From contig CP141139.1 of assembly GCA_035236585.1 (NCBI GenBank), positions 19,980,990-20,044,989 of the forward strand: a stretch of 64,000 bases of DNA, given 5' to 3'. The notes beneath the pieces were generated by a model. That model saw only the letters and a program-made list of their open reading frames with translations. It did no database searches and was not told where the DNA came from. The translations under genes and the position numbers were made by a program. How positions within the stretch are numbered: the first letter of the stretch is position 1; each line of letters starts with the position of its first letter. Source of the stretch: Warburgia ugandensis. Lineage: Eukaryota > Streptophyta > Magnoliopsida > Canellales > Canellaceae. Of the stretch, positions 62,045 through 64,000 are shown piece after piece.

Positions 62045-62053
62045 TTAGGGTTT
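62045..62053 (-). promoter_or_regulatory. Telo-box (AAACCCTAA) upstream of RPF1
   Basis: The plus strand reads ttagggttt within ggggttagggttttaag. On the gene's strand this is AAACCCTAA, 37-45 bp before the ATG. Telo-boxes near the transcription start are known in plants as elements of ribosomal-protein and ribosome-biogenesis genes, which suits RPF1. No clear TATA box is seen. I looked for a TGGGCY site-II partner nearby and found only a near match. Confidence 0.75.
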
Positions 62054-62536
62054 TAAGAGAATCAAGAAATTTTATACGGTGGTCGGCCGCCCATCCCAGC
62101 TTTAATTAATCAAGCTTCCGCCAGCCGAATGATGATGTTCCCCGAACCACCTATTGATGGTCCGACCTCTTCATCTGATCGGAGGCTTTGTTTGTCTAGC
62201 ACTTGGAACGACGGATTGGATCATTCTGAAAAAAGTTGTACGTAATTTAATGCGTGGTGTCTTTATGTAGGCCCTGAGGTTTAGGCCCTATTACTCTTGA
62301 TGCCCTCTAGTTTTTCTTGTTTTTCCTTCGTATCCACCTCTACTTTTTTGTCTTAAGTTGCCCCTCTTTGTCAGAATCAATGGTCGAAGGCATTTGGATC
62401 AGAGACAAACTTCTCATTTTATTATCTAGCTTGTCCTAACTAGAAAAACACTTATTTTGAAGTTGTAGCTATAAACCCTAAAGTGGTGGTGTCTTGGTCA
62501 TTCTCATCATTCATCCATCGCTAGTCCTCTGCAACA

Positions 62537-62599
<63 letters not shown>

Positions 62600-62900
62600 G
62601 GTTTTCCTTCTCACAAACTTGAAGGTAACTTCAACCTATGAAGACCCACTCCTTCATTTCCACCCAACCCAAGCCAGAAACTTCAATGCATTTCTCCTCA
62701 AAAAATCTCAATTTCATCAAATTAGCCTTGGATCAATATTTGACACTAACTTGAAGGTAAGTTAGTTTTACATGTAGTAGAACTTAATGTTTTGGGCCTC
62801 GTAATGGAGCCCAATTCTTTCTTTCTTTTTCAGTTGTTGATGGAAGCTTCATAATAGTTTACTTAGAATAGTTCGACTACTTAAATATGTTGGTTTATTG
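62054..62900. other. Upstream flank of RPF1, no other gene seen
   Basis: Unique-looking sequence around the CT microsatellite; short open stretches only. Confidence 0.4.
62541..62597. repeat. (CT)n microsatellite
   Basis: About 28 CT dinucleotides, roughly 530 bp upstream of the RPF1 start codon. Confidence 0.98.
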
Positions 62901-62902
62901 CC

Positions 62903-63420
62903 TTGCATGTAGATGGTTAGATTTTCAACTTCAGTTTTGTTCAGCTTGAGTATTGCAATTAAGTTGGTAACTTCAACTTCTCAACTACACCTTTTGCTTC
63001 TTTACAATTGAGGTCAAGAGGGAGAAGATAATGAAATGACAAGTTTGCTTCTAATCCAAACGCTTCTTATCATTAATTATGGTGAGGAGCAGATTCTTAA
63101 AGACAAGAAAAAGTAGAGGTGCATCTAAACAAAAAAAGGTTGGCAGCTGTTTAAAGAATGCCTACATGCAAATTGTTAGATTTTCAACTTCAGTTTTGTT
63201 CAACTTGATTATTGGAGCTGAATTGGTAACTCCAACTTCTCCATAACATCTTTTGCTTCTTTACAATTGACATCAAGAGGAAGAAGATAATGAAATGACA
63301 AGTTTGCGTTTGGTCCAAATGCCTCTAACCATTGATTATGGTGAACAGGGGATACTTAAAGACAAGAAAAATTAGAGGTGCATTTGAAGGAAAAAAAAGG
63401 TTGGCTGCTGTTTAAAGAAC
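62903..63420. repeat. 259-bp tandem duplication
   Basis: The marker gttagattttcaacttcag begins at 62916 and again at 63175. The two units share ttttgcttctttacaattga, agaagataatgaaatgacaa, then gtttgc, and end in ggttggc(a/t)gctgtttaaagaa. Identity is high with scattered transitions. No protein is recognised. Confidence 0.92.
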
Positions 63421-64000
63421 CTTTGTAAACCTTGGCCTACCTAAGTACACTATGCTAAGTTTAATCCATGTTTTGAAACTTTGTACAAACAATGGTCTCA
63501 ATTCGACTCCCTCAAAACAAATCTTTTAAGATGCTAGAATCATTGGTGATATTTGGTTTACAAGATATCGAAGGAAAGCACCTATGCCCAACAAGTAGGG
63601 TGTTTCTAAAGAACACCTTCTATGTCATTTTAGCATTCCTTTACTTTGAAAACTAGGCATAAGAGAGTGAAGACTTATAAATACTGCTATCAAGAAAGGC
63701 ACAGTAAGAGAAGGGTGCCCTAATAAATAAAATATATCATTTCAACCACTTCATTAAGTTTTAAAAGACCTCAAGGGAGAGTAAGGAAAAGTTAAGTAAA
63801 ATGTCTACTTCCGAGCACATCTTTTACATGGGCCAATGAGGGATGATATGAGATTATCTAAATTGGCTTGAATGACCAAATTTGGCATGAGATGAAGTGA
63901 GATGTCTAAAATTTCAATTTAACTATAAGTAAAATGAGATGATTTTCATCTCAACTCATCTTAAGAACTACCAATAGTGAGACGAGGAGATACTATTTCA
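63421..64000. other. Window end, no gene seen
   Basis: AT-rich sequence with short frames only. Confidence 0.4.

Overview
This is nuclear DNA of a flowering plant. Genes are sparse and split by GT-AG introns. The repeats are typical of angiosperms: Au-type SINEs, RTE-clade LINEs, a probable Ty3-type solo LTR, a hAT-like element and a Mutator-like element. The species cannot be fixed from the sequence. Overall the window is AT-rich, repeat-dense and gene-poor. I see no CRISPR array, operon or other prokaryotic feature.

Layout. 1-296: probable terminal exon of an unrecognised gene. 470-2520 and 3638-8003: two RTE LINE copies in opposite orientation. The second has a perfect 18-bp target-site duplication and contains about five tandem copies of a 301-bp segment of its own coding region. 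10319-11995: the last five coding exons of a RING-CH (RINGv) membrane E3 ubiquitin ligase; its first exon(s) were not found. 12.0-24.5 kb: no confident gene; SINEs, a diverged tandem duplication and a GC-richer G-box segment near 20.4-20.8 kb. 24769-29877: a complete calcium-binding endonuclease/exonuclease/phosphatase (EEP) gene, 457 residues by my exon model. 30307-31215: Mutator-like element. 31-50 kb: repeat-rich and without a supported gene; it includes a probable solo LTR (about 37.0-41.05 kb), a hAT-like element (42532-43593) and diverged duplications. 50204-50545: a short OVATE-family gene with an in-frame stop just upstream. 52400-53377: an intronless 325-residue multi-pass membrane protein of unknown function. 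53579-62008, minus strand: a complete 11-exon RPF1 (Brix-domain ribosome biogenesis) gene with a telo-box just upstream of its start. 62-64 kb: a CT microsatellite and a 259-bp tandem duplication.

The genes do unrelated jobs: ubiquitin ligation at membranes, a probable Ca-linked phosphodiesterase, transcriptional repression, an unknown membrane role, and large-subunit ribosome assembly. The only notable gene arrangement is the tail-to-tail pair at 53.4-53.6 kb. Exon models were built by eye from reading frame, splice sites and family conservation; every exon phase was checked to join in frame. No database search was run. I found no clearly new biological system. The most unusual items are the amplified LINE segment, two minute LINE-tail insertions with target duplications, a recurring tRNA-like dispersed repeat, and the OVATE gene with its upstream stop.
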